In this document: piece after piece, positions 46,281-54,684 of the stretch
Layout of the letters: each line of letters opens with the position of its first letter
Numbering within the stretch: position 1 is the first letter of the stretch
Assembly: GCA_963733765.1 (NCBI GenBank)
Contig: CAVTEI010000003.1
Location: 1,674,001 to 1,738,000, forward strand
Origin: DATKAS01 sp963733765
Lineage (GTDB): Bacteria > Actinomycetota > Acidimicrobiia > Acidimicrobiales > DATKAS01
Length of the DNA: 64,000 bases
Reading direction: 5' to 3'
Notes under the pieces: generated by a model
Database searches by the model: none
What the model was told of the DNA's origin: nothing
What the model saw: only the letters and a program-made list of their open reading frames with translations
Program-made: the position numbers and the translations under genes

Positions 46281-46727
46281 GTGCCGCCGGCTCGATCCAT
46301 CGCTGCCCGCGACGAGGTGATCTACGAGGCCATCCGTCACCGAGGCGGCCGAGTGACGGCACCGACGCGGATGGTCGTCGGTGTCTTGCTCGACACCGAT
46401 GGCCACCTGACAGCCGATGACGTGATCGAAGTGCTCGAGCGACGCGCGCCCGGCGTGGCACCCTCGACCGTCTACCGCGTGCTCCAACGACTCGGCGAGC
46501 TCGGCGTCGTGGAGCACGTCCACGCCGGCGACGGCCCGGCGTTCTACCACCTGCGCGAGCATGGCCACGCCCATCTCGTCTGCCACCAGTGCGGCGCGGT
46601 CATCGACATCGAGGACGGCGCCCTCGCCGGACTCGCCCGCCGCGTCGACGAGGCGCACGGGTTCGCTCTGGACACTCATCACGCGGCACTCCTCGGTCTT
46701 TGCGCAGAGTGCCGGACCGGACCCTGA
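46281..46727 (+). CDS. Fur-family metalloregulator (Zur/FurB-like)
   Basis: This 148-residue transcriptional repressor starts at GTG 46281. The winged-helix half has ARDEVIYEAIRHRGGRVTAPTRMVVG, LTADDVIEVLERRAPGVAPSTVYRVLQRLGELGVVEHV (DNA-recognition). The metal-binding half has FYHLREHGHAHLVCHQCGAVIDI and a C-terminal LGLCAECRTG, giving two CxxC pairs that hold structural zinc. The sensed metal (Zn, Fe, or Mn) cannot be fixed; Zur-type is plausible. The 72 bp before it could hold its promoter. Its stop is 7 bp before the large membrane protein gene. Confidence 0.9.
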   Translation: MPPARSIAARDEVIYEAIRHRGGRVTAPTRMVVGVLLDTDGHLTADDVIEVLERRAPGVAPSTVYRVLQRLGELGVVEHVHAGDGPAFYHLREHGHAHLVCHQCGAVIDIEDGALAGLARRVDEAHGFALDTHHAALLGLCAECRTGP

Positions 46728-46734
46728 GGGTCGG

Positions 46735-49152
46735 ATGGCGGTCGACGCGGTAGACGCGGCCCCTGACGAAGAACAGCGAGGCTTCCTCTCCATCCCCGAT
46801 GTCAAGGCGTGGCGGTCGATCTATTCGTCACGCGGCGATGAGCCCCGGCGCCGACGGGCGGCCGACGCCATGCTCTTCGTGCTCGGGGCCGCGGGACTGC
46901 TGATCGCAAGCCTCATCGCGAGCAGCGACTCGATCGGTGAGGCCGACGCCGCCGCCGACCTCGCCAATCTCCTCGACTGGCTCGACCCGATTTGGCGCAT
47001 CGCCTACGTGATCACAGCGATCCTGATCGCCGCGCTCATCGCTGTCGCGTTCGCGACGAAGCGGCGCGCGCTCGGCCTCACGCTTGTTGTCGCGACGCTT
47101 CTCGTGGTCGGAGTGAGCGAGATCGTGGCGCGCGTCGTCGAGGGTGAGTGGGCCGATCTCGGTGCGCTGTTCACGGCGGGAAACATGACCTTCCCCGCCC
47201 TGCGCATCGCGGTCGCGACGGCAGTGGTTGCTGTGGCACATCCCGACCTTTCTCGACCGATGCGCCGGTTTGGAAGCGCAGTCGTCGTCGTCGGGACGTT
47301 CGCGGCGATCGTGCTCGGGGAGAGCTCGGTTTCAGGTGCCCTTGCGGCTGCGTCGGTCGGTGTGCTCGTCGCCGCGGCGATCTTCCTCGTCGTTGGGTCG
47401 CACGCGGGGTTCCCGCCCGAGCGTCGCGTCCGGGCGAGCCTCGCCGAGCTCGGGCTCGCCGTCGGCACCCTCGAGCAGACCGCCGAGCAGACCGCAGGAG
47501 TCGCGACGTATGCGACCACCGACACAGCCGGCCGTGAGCTTCTCGTGAAGGTGTACGGGCGCGACGCGCGCGACTCGCAGTTCCTTGCACGGGTGTGGCG
47601 CACCATGTGGTACCGCGATGCCGGGCGACAGATAGCTACGAGCCGCGTGCGCCAGGTCGAGCACGAGGCGCTGTGCACGCTCGCCGCGCGTCGTGCGGGC
47701 GTGGCCACGCAGGACGTCGTCGCAGTCGGCCGCGTGAGCAGCGGCGACGCCGTGATCGTGCTCGAGAAGGTGGATGGCCCGACCCTCGCCGGCATGCCGG
47801 CCGACTCCATCAGCGACGACGTGCTCGAGCAGGCGTGGATCGGGATCGCCCGGCTGCATGGGGCGCGCATCGCGGACGGGCGCATCGATCTCGACCGCCT
47901 GGTGGCGAGCGACGGCCGGGTAGTCATCGATGATCTCGCCGCCGCCCGCCTCGGCGCCCGCGACAGCGACCGCGCGGTGGACATCGCCGAGCTCCTCGTG
48001 TCCACCGCCCTCATCGTGGGCCCGGAGCGCGCGCTCGGCGCGGCGCGGTCGAGCATCGGGGACGAGGCGTTGGCGGACGCCCTTCCGTATCTGCAACCGG
48101 CGGCGCTCACGCCGACCCTGCGTGACCAGGTGCACGACGGGGGGTTGAAGGTCGGCGAACTGCGCACCCAGGTCGCGACCGCCCTCGGCGTCGAGCTGAC
48201 GCCGATCGCCGAGCTGCGACGCGTGACGTTGAAGGAGATCCTCTTCGTCGCGCTCACCGCATTCGCCGCGTGGCTGATCATCGGGCAGCTCGCGGACATC
48301 GGTCTGTCGACGATCATCGACGAGCTTCAGCAGGCGAGCTGGGAGTGGCTCGTGCTCGTCCTGTTCCTCGCCCAGCTTCCCCTCCTCAGCCAAGCACTGG
48401 CGCTCACCGGGGCAGTGCCTGCCCCCCTTCCTTATGCACCAACGGTCGCGCTCGAGTCGGGCATCAAGTTCGTGAACCTGACCGTCCCGAGCTCGGCTGG
48501 CCGCATCGCGGTCAACATCCGCTACTTGCAGAAGCAGGGGCTCAGCGCGACGTCCGCGGCCGCCGCCGGCGGGCTCGACGGCGTCGCGGGCACCATCGTC
48601 CAGATACTGCTGCTGTTGCTGATCCTCCCGTTCATCAGCATGGACCTGGACGTCGACGCCGGCTCGGATCTGTCGGCGCTGGTGTGGATCGTGATTGCGG
48701 GCGCGATCGCCGTCGTCGCGGCGGTGATCGTGTTGATCGTGAAGAAGTCGTGGCGGGAGAAGGTCGTTTCGGCTCTGCGGGAGGCGTTCGGGTGCCTCAA
48801 GTCCGTGCTCGTCGCGCCCGGGAAGCTCGTGCGTCTTTTCGGCGGCAATGTCCTCACTGAGATCGGCTGGGCGCTGTGCTTGGCCGCGTCCGCTCACGCG
48901 TATGGTGCGGACCTCGGCCTCGCGCAGGCCCTCGTCGTCAACATGTTCGCGAGCGTCTTGGCGTCGGTGATTCCGGTCCCGGGCGGCATCGGTGTGGCCG
49001 AGGCGAGCCTCGCCGCCGGGATGATGGCGTTCGGCGTCCCTCAGAGCGAGGCCTACGCGGCCGCGCTCACGCATCGTCTTGCCACCTTCTACCTGCCCCC
49101 GATCTGGGGTTGGTTCTCCTTGCGGTGGCTTACCCGCAAGGGCTATCTCTGA
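46735..49152 (+). CDS. Kinase-like domain fused to LPG-synthase-type membrane domain
   Basis: This 805-residue protein starts at ATG 46735. It begins with a cytosolic segment and several transmembrane helices (AMLFVLGAAGLLIASLIAS, AYVITAILIAALIAVAFA). A soluble region of about 200-430 resembles a protein-kinase/ABC1-like fold: ELLVKVYGRDARDSQFLARV (Lys), VEHEALCTLAARRAGVATQD, VIVLEKVDGPTLAGMP, and RIDLDRLVASDGRVVIDDLAAARLG (VIDD). The C-terminal 320 residues are the YbhN/MprF-type flippase (LTVPSSAGRIAVNIRYLQKQG, LASVIPVPGGIGVAEASLAAGMM). It may control or perform lipid flipping at the membrane. Related two-part proteins occur in other actinobacteria. Confidence 0.82.
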   Translation: MAVDAVDAAPDEEQRGFLSIPDVKAWRSIYSSRGDEPRRRRAADAMLFVLGAAGLLIASLIASSDSIGEADAAADLANLLDWLDPIWRIAYVITAILIAALIAVAFATKRRALGLTLVVATLLVVGVSEIVARVVEGEWADLGALFTAGNMTFPALRIAVATAVVAVAHPDLSRPMRRFGSAVVVVGTFAAIVLGESSVSGALAAASVGVLVAAAIFLVVGSHAGFPPERRVRASLAELGLAVGTLEQTAEQTAGVATYATTDTAGRELLVKVYGRDARDSQFLARVWRTMWYRDAGRQIATSRVRQVEHEALCTLAARRAGVATQDVVAVGRVSSGDAVIVLEKVDGPTLAGMPADSISDDVLEQAWIGIARLHGARIADGRIDLDRLVASDGRVVIDDLAAARLGARDSDRAVDIAELLVSTALIVGPERALGAARSSIGDEALADALPYLQPAALTPTLRDQVHDGGLKVGELRTQVATALGVELTPIAELRRVTLKEILFVALTAFAAWLIIGQLADIGLSTIIDELQQASWEWLVLVLFLAQLPLLSQALALTGAVPAPLPYAPTVALESGIKFVNLTVPSSAGRIAVNIRYLQKQGLSATSAAAAGGLDGVAGTIVQILLLLLILPFISMDLDVDAGSDLSALVWIVIAGAIAVVAAVIVLIVKKSWREKVVSALREAFGCLKSVLVAPGKLVRLFGGNVLTEIGWALCLAASAHAYGADLGLAQALVVNMFASVLASVIPVPGGIGVAEASLAAGMMAFGVPQSEAYAAALTHRLATFYLPPIWGWFSLRWLTRKGYL

Positions 49153-49157
49153 CGTTG

Positions 49158-50090
49158 GTGGACGCACGCGTCAAGGGAATGGTGCGGGTGCCCGGCGGTG
49201 AGTTCGCCATGGGCTCCGATCGCTTCTATCCCGAGGAGCAGCCCGTTCACCGGGTGAGCGTCGACGAGCTCTGGATCGACGAGCATCCCGTGACCGTGGC
49301 GCAGTTCCGTCGCTTCGTGAAGGACACCGGCTACGTCACGGACGCGGAGAAGGCGCCATCGGCCGAGGACTATCCCGACGCGGATCCCGAGCTGCTCGTC
49401 GCGGGGTCGCTCGTGTTCATCGCGGCGTCGAGTCCGGTGCCCTTGCACGACTGGACGCAGTGGTGGGAGTGGATGCCCGGTGCCGACTGGCGCCATCCCG
49501 AAGGCGCGGGCAGCAACCTCAACGGTCGCGATCGTCACCCGGTGGTGCACGTGACGCACGCCGATGCGTCGGCGTACGCGGACTGGTCGGGCAAGCGCCT
49601 GCCGACCGAGGCGGAATGGGAGCATGCGGCGCGCGGCGGACTCGACGGTGCCGTGTACCCGTGGGGCGACGATCCCACGCCGAAGGGCAAGCAGATGGCG
49701 AACACGTGGCAGGGCGAGTTCCCATGGCAGAACCTCCTGCTCGACGGCTTCGCCGGGACGTCACCGGTCAAGCAGTTTCCGCCGAACGGATACGGCCTCT
49801 ACGACGTCGTCGGCAACGTGTGGGAGTGGACCGACGACTTCTTCACGCCTCTTCACACCGCGGATCTCGACGTGCCCTGCTGCGTGCCGAACAACCCGCG
49901 GGTCGATTCACCCGACGCGAGCTACGGGCCCGGACAGGTTGGCGAGCAGTTCGCCCGGCGCGTCATCAAGGGCGGCTCACACCTCTGCGCGCCCAACTAC
50001 TGCCTGCGGTACCGCCCCGCCGCACGTCAGGGGCAGACCATCGACAGCTCGACGGCTCATCTCGGGTTCCGGTGCGTCATTCACCCATGA
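49158..50090 (+). CDS. Formylglycine-generating enzyme (sulfatase-modifying factor)
   Basis: FGE converts a cysteine in the CxPxR motif of type I sulfatases to formylglycine using oxygen and copper. Motifs are VRVPGGEFAMGSDRFYPEEQPVHRVSV at the N-terminus, HPVVHVTHADASAYADWSGKRLPTEAEWEHAARGG (about 130-165), GNVWEWTDDFF near 222, CCVPNNPR near 241 and KGGSHLCAPNYCLRYRPAARQG (catalytic Cys pair CAPNYC, about 276-281). All are intact. The start is either GTG 49158 or TTG 49155, or ATG 49179. No sulfatase is encoded nearby. It follows the membrane-protein gene after 5 bp. Confidence 0.92.
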   Translation: MDARVKGMVRVPGGEFAMGSDRFYPEEQPVHRVSVDELWIDEHPVTVAQFRRFVKDTGYVTDAEKAPSAEDYPDADPELLVAGSLVFIAASSPVPLHDWTQWWEWMPGADWRHPEGAGSNLNGRDRHPVVHVTHADASAYADWSGKRLPTEAEWEHAARGGLDGAVYPWGDDPTPKGKQMANTWQGEFPWQNLLLDGFAGTSPVKQFPPNGYGLYDVVGNVWEWTDDFFTPLHTADLDVPCCVPNNPRVDSPDASYGPGQVGEQFARRVIKGGSHLCAPNYCLRYRPAARQGQTIDSSTAHLGFRCVIHP

Positions 50091-50157
50091 CGGGTGACGC
50101 GGAGGTCGCTTGGGAGGGCTAAGTTCCGCCCCTACCAGCGAACGAGGAGTGCCACAC

Positions 50158-50592
50158 ATGGGCAGCATGTCTCGGCCGATCGGACCGGTTTCGTGCGCGG
50201 TCTTCGGCTTTCCCGGCAGCAACTTCAAGGGCGCGATCGCACCTGCCCTGGCCGACCTGGTTGACAAGGGCACCATCCGCGTGCTCGACCTCGTGTTCGC
50301 GATGAAGGACGAGCAGGGCGACGTCGCGGTCGTCGAGCTGCAAGATCTCGATGCTGAGCAGAAGGCCTTTTGGGCCGGCATCACAGACGACCCGTCGGGG
50401 CTGCTCACCGAGGAGGACGTCGACGCGATCGCCGACGCGCTCGAGCCCGGCGATGCGGCGGCGATGCTCATCTGGGAGGACGTGTGGGCGGGACCGTTTG
50501 CCCAGGCCGTCCGCGACGCCGACGGCGAGCTGATCATGCTCGAGCGCATCCCCTACGACCTGGTCGTTGCCGCCCTCGAGTCGGCCGACTGA
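50158..50592 (+). CDS. DUF6325 family protein
   Basis: ATG at 50158 is preceded by GAGGAG and gives 144 residues: MGSMSRPIGPVSCAVFGFPG. The family shows SNFKGAIAPALADLVDKGTIRVLDLVFAMKDEQG, WEDVWAGPFAQAVRDADGELI and a terminal IPYDLVVAALES. It is a small ferredoxin-like domain protein of unknown function that commonly sits upstream of a SHOCT-domain gene, as here (45 bp before the next start). Confidence 0.82.
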   Translation: MGSMSRPIGPVSCAVFGFPGSNFKGAIAPALADLVDKGTIRVLDLVFAMKDEQGDVAVVELQDLDAEQKAFWAGITDDPSGLLTEEDVDAIADALEPGDAAAMLIWEDVWAGPFAQAVRDADGELIMLERIPYDLVVAALESAD

Positions 50593-50637
50593 CCCAGTCT
50601 TCACGACCCTTCACGACGAGAGAGGAACAACACAGAC

Positions 50638-50985
50638 ATGATGAGACGAATGGGCCGACGAAGTGTGGTCGGCACGGTGGCGCGCACGGCCGTAGTGGCC
50701 GGCACGGCGACTGCGGTCGTCGGGGGCATGAATCGTCACGCGGCGGGCAAGGAGCAGCAGGCTGCCGACGCCGCGGCGTATCAGCAGGAGCAGCAAGAAG
50801 CGCAGATGCAGGCGATGGCCCAGCAGGCGGCCGCACAGCAGGCCGCAGCGGCACCCCCGCCGGCCGCCGCGCCCGCGGGTAGCGACCTGACGACGAAGCT
50901 GAAGGAGCTCGCGTCGTTGAAGGACGCTGGCGTACTCAGCGACGAGGAGTTCGCTGCTGCGAAAGCGAAGCTGCTCGCGGGCTGA
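50638..50985 (+). CDS. SHOCT-domain protein with Gln/Ala-rich linker
   Basis: This 115-residue protein has a basic, weakly hydrophobic N-terminus (RRSVVGTVARTAVVAGTATAVVGGM), a Gln/Ala-rich central region (about 40-80) and a C-terminal SHOCT helix pair: LTTKLKELASLKDAGVLSDEEFAAAKAKLLAG. SHOCT domains are short oligomerisation modules. The Gln-rich part is probably disordered. It is likely co-transcribed with the DUF6325 gene. Confidence 0.9.
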   Translation: MMRRMGRRSVVGTVARTAVVAGTATAVVGGMNRHAAGKEQQAADAAAYQQEQQEAQMQAMAQQAAAQQAAAAPPPAAAPAGSDLTTKLKELASLKDAGVLSDEEFAAAKAKLLAG

Positions 50986-51030
50986 CGCCTAGCGACGCAT
51001 CGAGAGTGACCGCGCCTTGAAGGTCCGGCG

Positions 51031-52263
51031 ATGAAAGTTCGGCGAATCGCGACCATCGTGCTGGTCGTCCTCACGAGCCTCATGGTGCTGGTGTCAGTGG
51101 TCGCGGTGTGGGCGACGCGCACGGTTTTCGATACCGATCGTTTCACCGCCGTCTTCGAAGACGTGATCTCCGACCCGGCAGTGACGAGCGCCCTCGCCGA
51201 CCGACTCACCGACGAGGTCGGCGACGCCGTGCAGGCCAGCGGCGTCATCGCAGACAACGTGCCTTCAGAGCTGCAGCCGCTCCTCCCAGTTCTGGGCGGG
51301 GCGGTACGGGGGTTCGTGTCGGGCGAGGTCGACAAGTTCCTGCAGTCCGACACCGGCCAGCAGCTGATGGTGGGCGCGGTCCGGCGCACCCACGCCGCCG
51401 CGATCCGCGTACTCGAAGGCAAGGACACGCCGGGCGACCTTGTGTCCGTCGAGACCGGCGCGGTGACGCTGAACCTCGTGCCTGCCGCGGTGGCCGTCTT
51501 GGGGCGCGTTCAGGAGCGAGGCTTGCTGACGGACATCGACCTCCCCGATCTCAACGACACCCAGTCTCCGCAGGAGCAGGTCGAGCTGCTGAGCGAGGCG
51601 ATCGGTCGTGACCTCCGGCCGGACTTTGGCCAGTTCGTCGTGTACGAGAGCGACCGGATCGACCGGGCGGAGAGCGCGGTATCGGTCGCTCGCGACGTGG
51701 CCAAGCAGATCAAGCGCTTCGCCGTGCTGCTCGTGATCGTGACCGTGCTGATGATCGCCCTCACGATCTTTGTCGCGCCGAATCGCCGTCGGGCCATGAT
51801 CCAGCTCGGCATCGGAGTCGCAGTCGCGGTGGTGCTCGCCGTCATCGTCGAGCGCCGTGTCATCAAGTCGATTCCGAACGCGATCGCGAACGTTCAGGCG
51901 CGGGAGGCGTCGGAGAGCATCCTCGCGGCGTTCAGCAACAGCCTGAACAATGCGAACGGCAGCCTGCTCGTCGTGGCGTTGCTCGTCGCGCTCATCGGGT
52001 TCATCGCTCGACCCGGCGGTGGCGACCTCCGCGGCCATCCCGAGGTCGCCCGAGTCGTCGTTGGCGTCGTCGCACTCGCCGCGCTCTGGTTCCTCGGCCT
52101 GCACTGGTGGTCGGTGATCGTGATCGGAGCCTTCGTGGTAGTCGGGCTCCTCGCTACCGGTACCGCCGCGGACGAGGAGACGGAACCGCCGCCCCCTGAC
52201 TCCCTGCCGCCCCCTCCGGCCGATCCGCCTACTCCGGCTTCGGCTTCGCCTGCTTCTTCGTGA
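51031..52263 (+). CDS. Membrane protein with large extracytoplasmic helical domain
   Basis: This 410-residue protein starts at ATG 51031 after AAGGTCCGGCG. It has an N-terminal transmembrane helix (IVLVVLTSLMVLVSVVAVW), a large extracellular helical region (about 30-220) containing VFDTDRFTAVFEDVISDPAVTSALADRL and LNLVPAAVAVLGRVQERG, and then three or four C-terminal helices (FAVLLVIVTVLMIALTIFVA, IGVAVAVVLAVIVER, LLVVALLVALIGFIA). It ends in an acidic, Pro-rich tail with PPPPDSLPPPPADPP. The VFDTDRFTAxxxxVxxDP arrangement is common in actinobacterial membrane proteins of unknown role. Confidence 0.8.
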   Translation: MKVRRIATIVLVVLTSLMVLVSVVAVWATRTVFDTDRFTAVFEDVISDPAVTSALADRLTDEVGDAVQASGVIADNVPSELQPLLPVLGGAVRGFVSGEVDKFLQSDTGQQLMVGAVRRTHAAAIRVLEGKDTPGDLVSVETGAVTLNLVPAAVAVLGRVQERGLLTDIDLPDLNDTQSPQEQVELLSEAIGRDLRPDFGQFVVYESDRIDRAESAVSVARDVAKQIKRFAVLLVIVTVLMIALTIFVAPNRRRAMIQLGIGVAVAVVLAVIVERRVIKSIPNAIANVQAREASESILAAFSNSLNNANGSLLVVALLVALIGFIARPGGGDLRGHPEVARVVVGVVALAALWFLGLHWWSVIVIGAFVVVGLLATGTAADEETEPPPPDSLPPPPADPPTPASASPASS

Positions 52264-52483
52264 GCGGCGCGATCTGCTCGCCGTCGAGCTGGCCGAGGTC
52301 GACTCCGTTGGAGAAGTGCACCCAGTAGCGCAGCCGCTGGAAGCCGTTGACCAGCATCACCTTGCCCTGTGTGCCGGCGGGGACGCCCGGAAGGTCGGTG
52401 GACGCGGTCACCTTGCCGCCGACCTTCAGCTGGATCTGGCCGGTGAGCGGGTTCGCCAGCTTGTGCGGAGGCCAGGTCGACAC
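52229..52483 (-). CDS. Hypothetical small beta-barrel protein
   Basis: This 84-residue protein on the minus strand overlaps the end of the membrane protein by 35 bp in convergent orientation. It reads GQIQLKVGGKVTASTDLPGVPAGTQGKVMLVNGFQRLRYWVHFSNGVDLGQLDGEQIAPL, broken by conserved Gly/Pro turns; it looks like an SH3/KOW-like small beta barrel. Highly basic tail KKQAKPKPE. I recognise the pattern from actinobacterial hypothetical proteins but no function is known. Confidence 0.75.
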   Translation of the reverse strand: MSTWPPHKLANPLTGQIQLKVGGKVTASTDLPGVPAGTQGKVMLVNGFQRLRYWVHFSNGVDLGQLDGEQIAPLTKKQAKPKPE

Positions 52484-52494
52484 GGACGGCGACG

Positions 52495-53584
52495 CTAGTC
52501 GCGCGCCAGCACTTCCTCGGCGGACGACTGCATCCGCTTCGCCGCTCGTGCCGGCGTGAGCTCACCGCGGAGCGCGGCGTTGATCGACGACCATGCCGCG
52601 TCCTCGACCGCAGGAAAGCGGGGGAGCGGGGGATAGGTGATGAGCCCGGCGGTCACGGTGGCGCGTGTGATCTCGAGGCGCCGAGCGTCGGTCGCATCGA
52701 CGGGCTCGACCTCAGCGAACGCATCGACACGGGCGCACACCGTACCGGCGCGCGCGTCGAGCGCGTGAGCATCGAACGAAGAAAGCTGCTCCACGCAATG
52801 CGAGTGCGGCGGGCACGTCACCGCACGTCGTCGGGATCGCCCACCCGTGGCATCCGCCGTACGAGCGGACGCCCGCGGGGCCGCTGAGGTAGGGATGCGG
52901 ATCGAGGCGGTCGTAGACGGATGCGTCGCGTAAGGGCCCGAATCCGCCCGGCCAGGTCGCCGCCATGTCGAGATCGCCGCGCGCGAGCGCGGCATCGACC
53001 TCGTCGTAGTGCCAGGTGGGGAGCGCAGCCGGCGCCCGTGCCGCCAAGCGGCACAGCGTGTCGATCGCCTCCTCACCGAGGGCGGTGTCGAGCGTGGGCC
53101 GCAGGTCAGCGTCGAAGACCGTGCCGTCGAAGAGCTGCCCGCCGTGCGCGGACACGTACTCGAAGTACGTGCCGAACAGGCCTGACTCACGTCCGGTGAA
53201 CCCGAAGACAGCGTCGCTGGCGAGCAGATCCGCCCACGTCGCGGGCGCCGGATCGACGAGGTCGCGCCGCACCCACAACACCCTGACGTCGATGTTGCGG
53301 GGCACGCAGAGGAGCGCGCCTTCGAACGTGCAGAGCTCGACGGCCTTCGTGGCCTGGTCAGCGGCGAATGCTGGATCGAGGGGCCGCAGCCATTCGGCCT
53401 GCGACGGCGCGTACTTGGAATGGGTGGACAGCACATCGATGCGCTCGCCACCGGCAAGCATCTCGGCGACCGCGCGGTTCAGCGTCGGGTGATCGGCGTG
53501 CACGACGATCTCGACGTCGGCGGGCAGCATCGAGTAGAGCCCGTCGTACATCGGCCCGCCGACGAGGGCCACGCGGAGCGCCAT
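52495..53584 (-). CDS. Periplasmic-type solute-binding protein without signal peptide (apparent frameshift)
   Basis: The ATG at 53584 begins MALRVALVGGPMYDGLYSML with no signal peptide or lipobox. The fold is that of ABC-transporter extracellular solute-binding proteins: PTLNRAVAEMLAGGERIDVLSTHSKYAPSQAEWLRPLD, GALLCVPRNIDVRVLWVRRDLVD, PATWADLLASDAVFGFTGRESGLFG, and the hinge AAWP-like region TWPGGFGPLRD. Near 52792-52798 the frame slips; the next frame ends with SSFDAHALDARAG and AKRMQSSAEEVLARD. The span is one base over a multiple of three. No transporter permease or ATPase is adjacent. The first residues match VALVGG, more like cytosolic enzymes than exported sugar-binding proteins. Confidence 0.78.
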
Positions 53585-53640
53585 CTTGTCGTTCCTTTCG
53601 TCGCGGATAGCCTCGCCGCAACCAGCACCGAGGGGGAGCC

Positions 53641-54684
53641 ATGAAGCTCAGCATGTCGCTCAGCTATGCCGGCGGGTTCAAGGAGGCAGCCAAGCAGGTC
53701 GTCGACCTCGAGAAGGCCGGTCTCGACATCGTGTGGGTCGCAGAGGCGTACACGTTCGACGCGATCAGCCAGATGGGCTACCTCGCGGCGATCACCGAGC
53801 GCGTCGAGATCGCATCGGGCATCGTGAACGTCTACTCGCGGACGCCGACGCTCCTCGGCATGACGGCGGCTGGCCTCGACTTCGTGAGTGAGGGCCGCTG
53901 CATCCTCGGCCTCGGTGCGTCAGGGCCGCAGGTCGTCGAGGGCTTCCACGGTGTGCCTTACGAGAAGCCGATGGCTCGCATCAAGGAGACGATCGAGGTC
54001 GTTCGGCGGGTCATCCGTCGCGAGGTCATCGACTTCCACGGCCAGACGATCGACATCCCCCTGCCCGAAGGCGAGGGCACCGGGCTCGGCAAGCCGCTGA
54101 AGCTGATCAACCGTCCGGTGCGCGATGCGGTGCCGATCTGGTGGGCGTCACTCATGGGCAAATCGGTCGCGGCTACTGCGGAAGTCGCCGACGGCTGGCT
54201 GCCGGTCATGTTCATCCCCGAGCGGGCCGACAAGGTGTGGGGCGACGACCTCCGCCGTGGTCTTGCCAAGCGCTCGCCCGATCTCGGACCGCTCGAGGTC
54301 TCGGCCGGCGGCATGCTCGCAATCGGCGACGACCTGCCGGTCGACAAGATCCGCGACATGGGGCGTCCCGGCACTGCGCTGTACGTCGGCGGCATGGGCG
54401 CCCGCGGCAAGAACTTCTACAACGATCTCGCCGTGCGGTATGGCTTCGAGCAAGCCGCGAAGGAGATTCAGGACCTCTACCTCGACGGCAAGAAGGAAGA
54501 AGCCGCCGCGAAGGTGCCGGAGGAGTGGCTCGAGAAGACATCACTCGTCGGCCCGGCGTCGTACATCGCCGACCGGGTCGCCGCCTACAAGGAGGCAGGC
54601 GTGACCGTGCTCAACGTCAACCCGGTCGGCTCAGACCCGGTGAAGACGATCGATCAGCTGCGCGAGATCGTGGGTGCGGCATGA
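53641..54684 (+). CDS. LLM-class F420-dependent oxidoreductase
   Basis: This 347-residue enzyme starts at ATG 53641 after GAGGGGGAGCC. LLM hallmarks are LEKAGLDIVWVAEAYTFDAISQMGYLAAITERVEIASGI, YSRTPTLLGMTAAGLDFVSEGRCILGLGASGPQVVEGFHG (about 60-105), KLINRPVRDAVPIWWASLMGKSVAATAEVADGWLP and the C-terminal VGPASYIADRVAAYKEAGVTVLNVNPVG. The arrangement is the F420-dependent mycobacterial type. It is coupled by an ATGA overlap to a serine hydrolase gene, so both may act on the same compound. Confidence 0.92.
   Translation: MKLSMSLSYAGGFKEAAKQVVDLEKAGLDIVWVAEAYTFDAISQMGYLAAITERVEIASGIVNVYSRTPTLLGMTAAGLDFVSEGRCILGLGASGPQVVEGFHGVPYEKPMARIKETIEVVRRVIRREVIDFHGQTIDIPLPEGEGTGLGKPLKLINRPVRDAVPIWWASLMGKSVAATAEVADGWLPVMFIPERADKVWGDDLRRGLAKRSPDLGPLEVSAGGMLAIGDDLPVDKIRDMGRPGTALYVGGMGARGKNFYNDLAVRYGFEQAAKEIQDLYLDGKKEEAAAKVPEEWLEKTSLVGPASYIADRVAAYKEAGVTVLNVNPVGSDPVKTIDQLREIVGAA

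Noticed and set aside
47332..49167. Long antisense open frame (611 codons) opposite the membrane kinase/flippase gene
   Set aside because: Shadow frame with no recognisable motif; the sense frame has membrane helices and conserved motifs.
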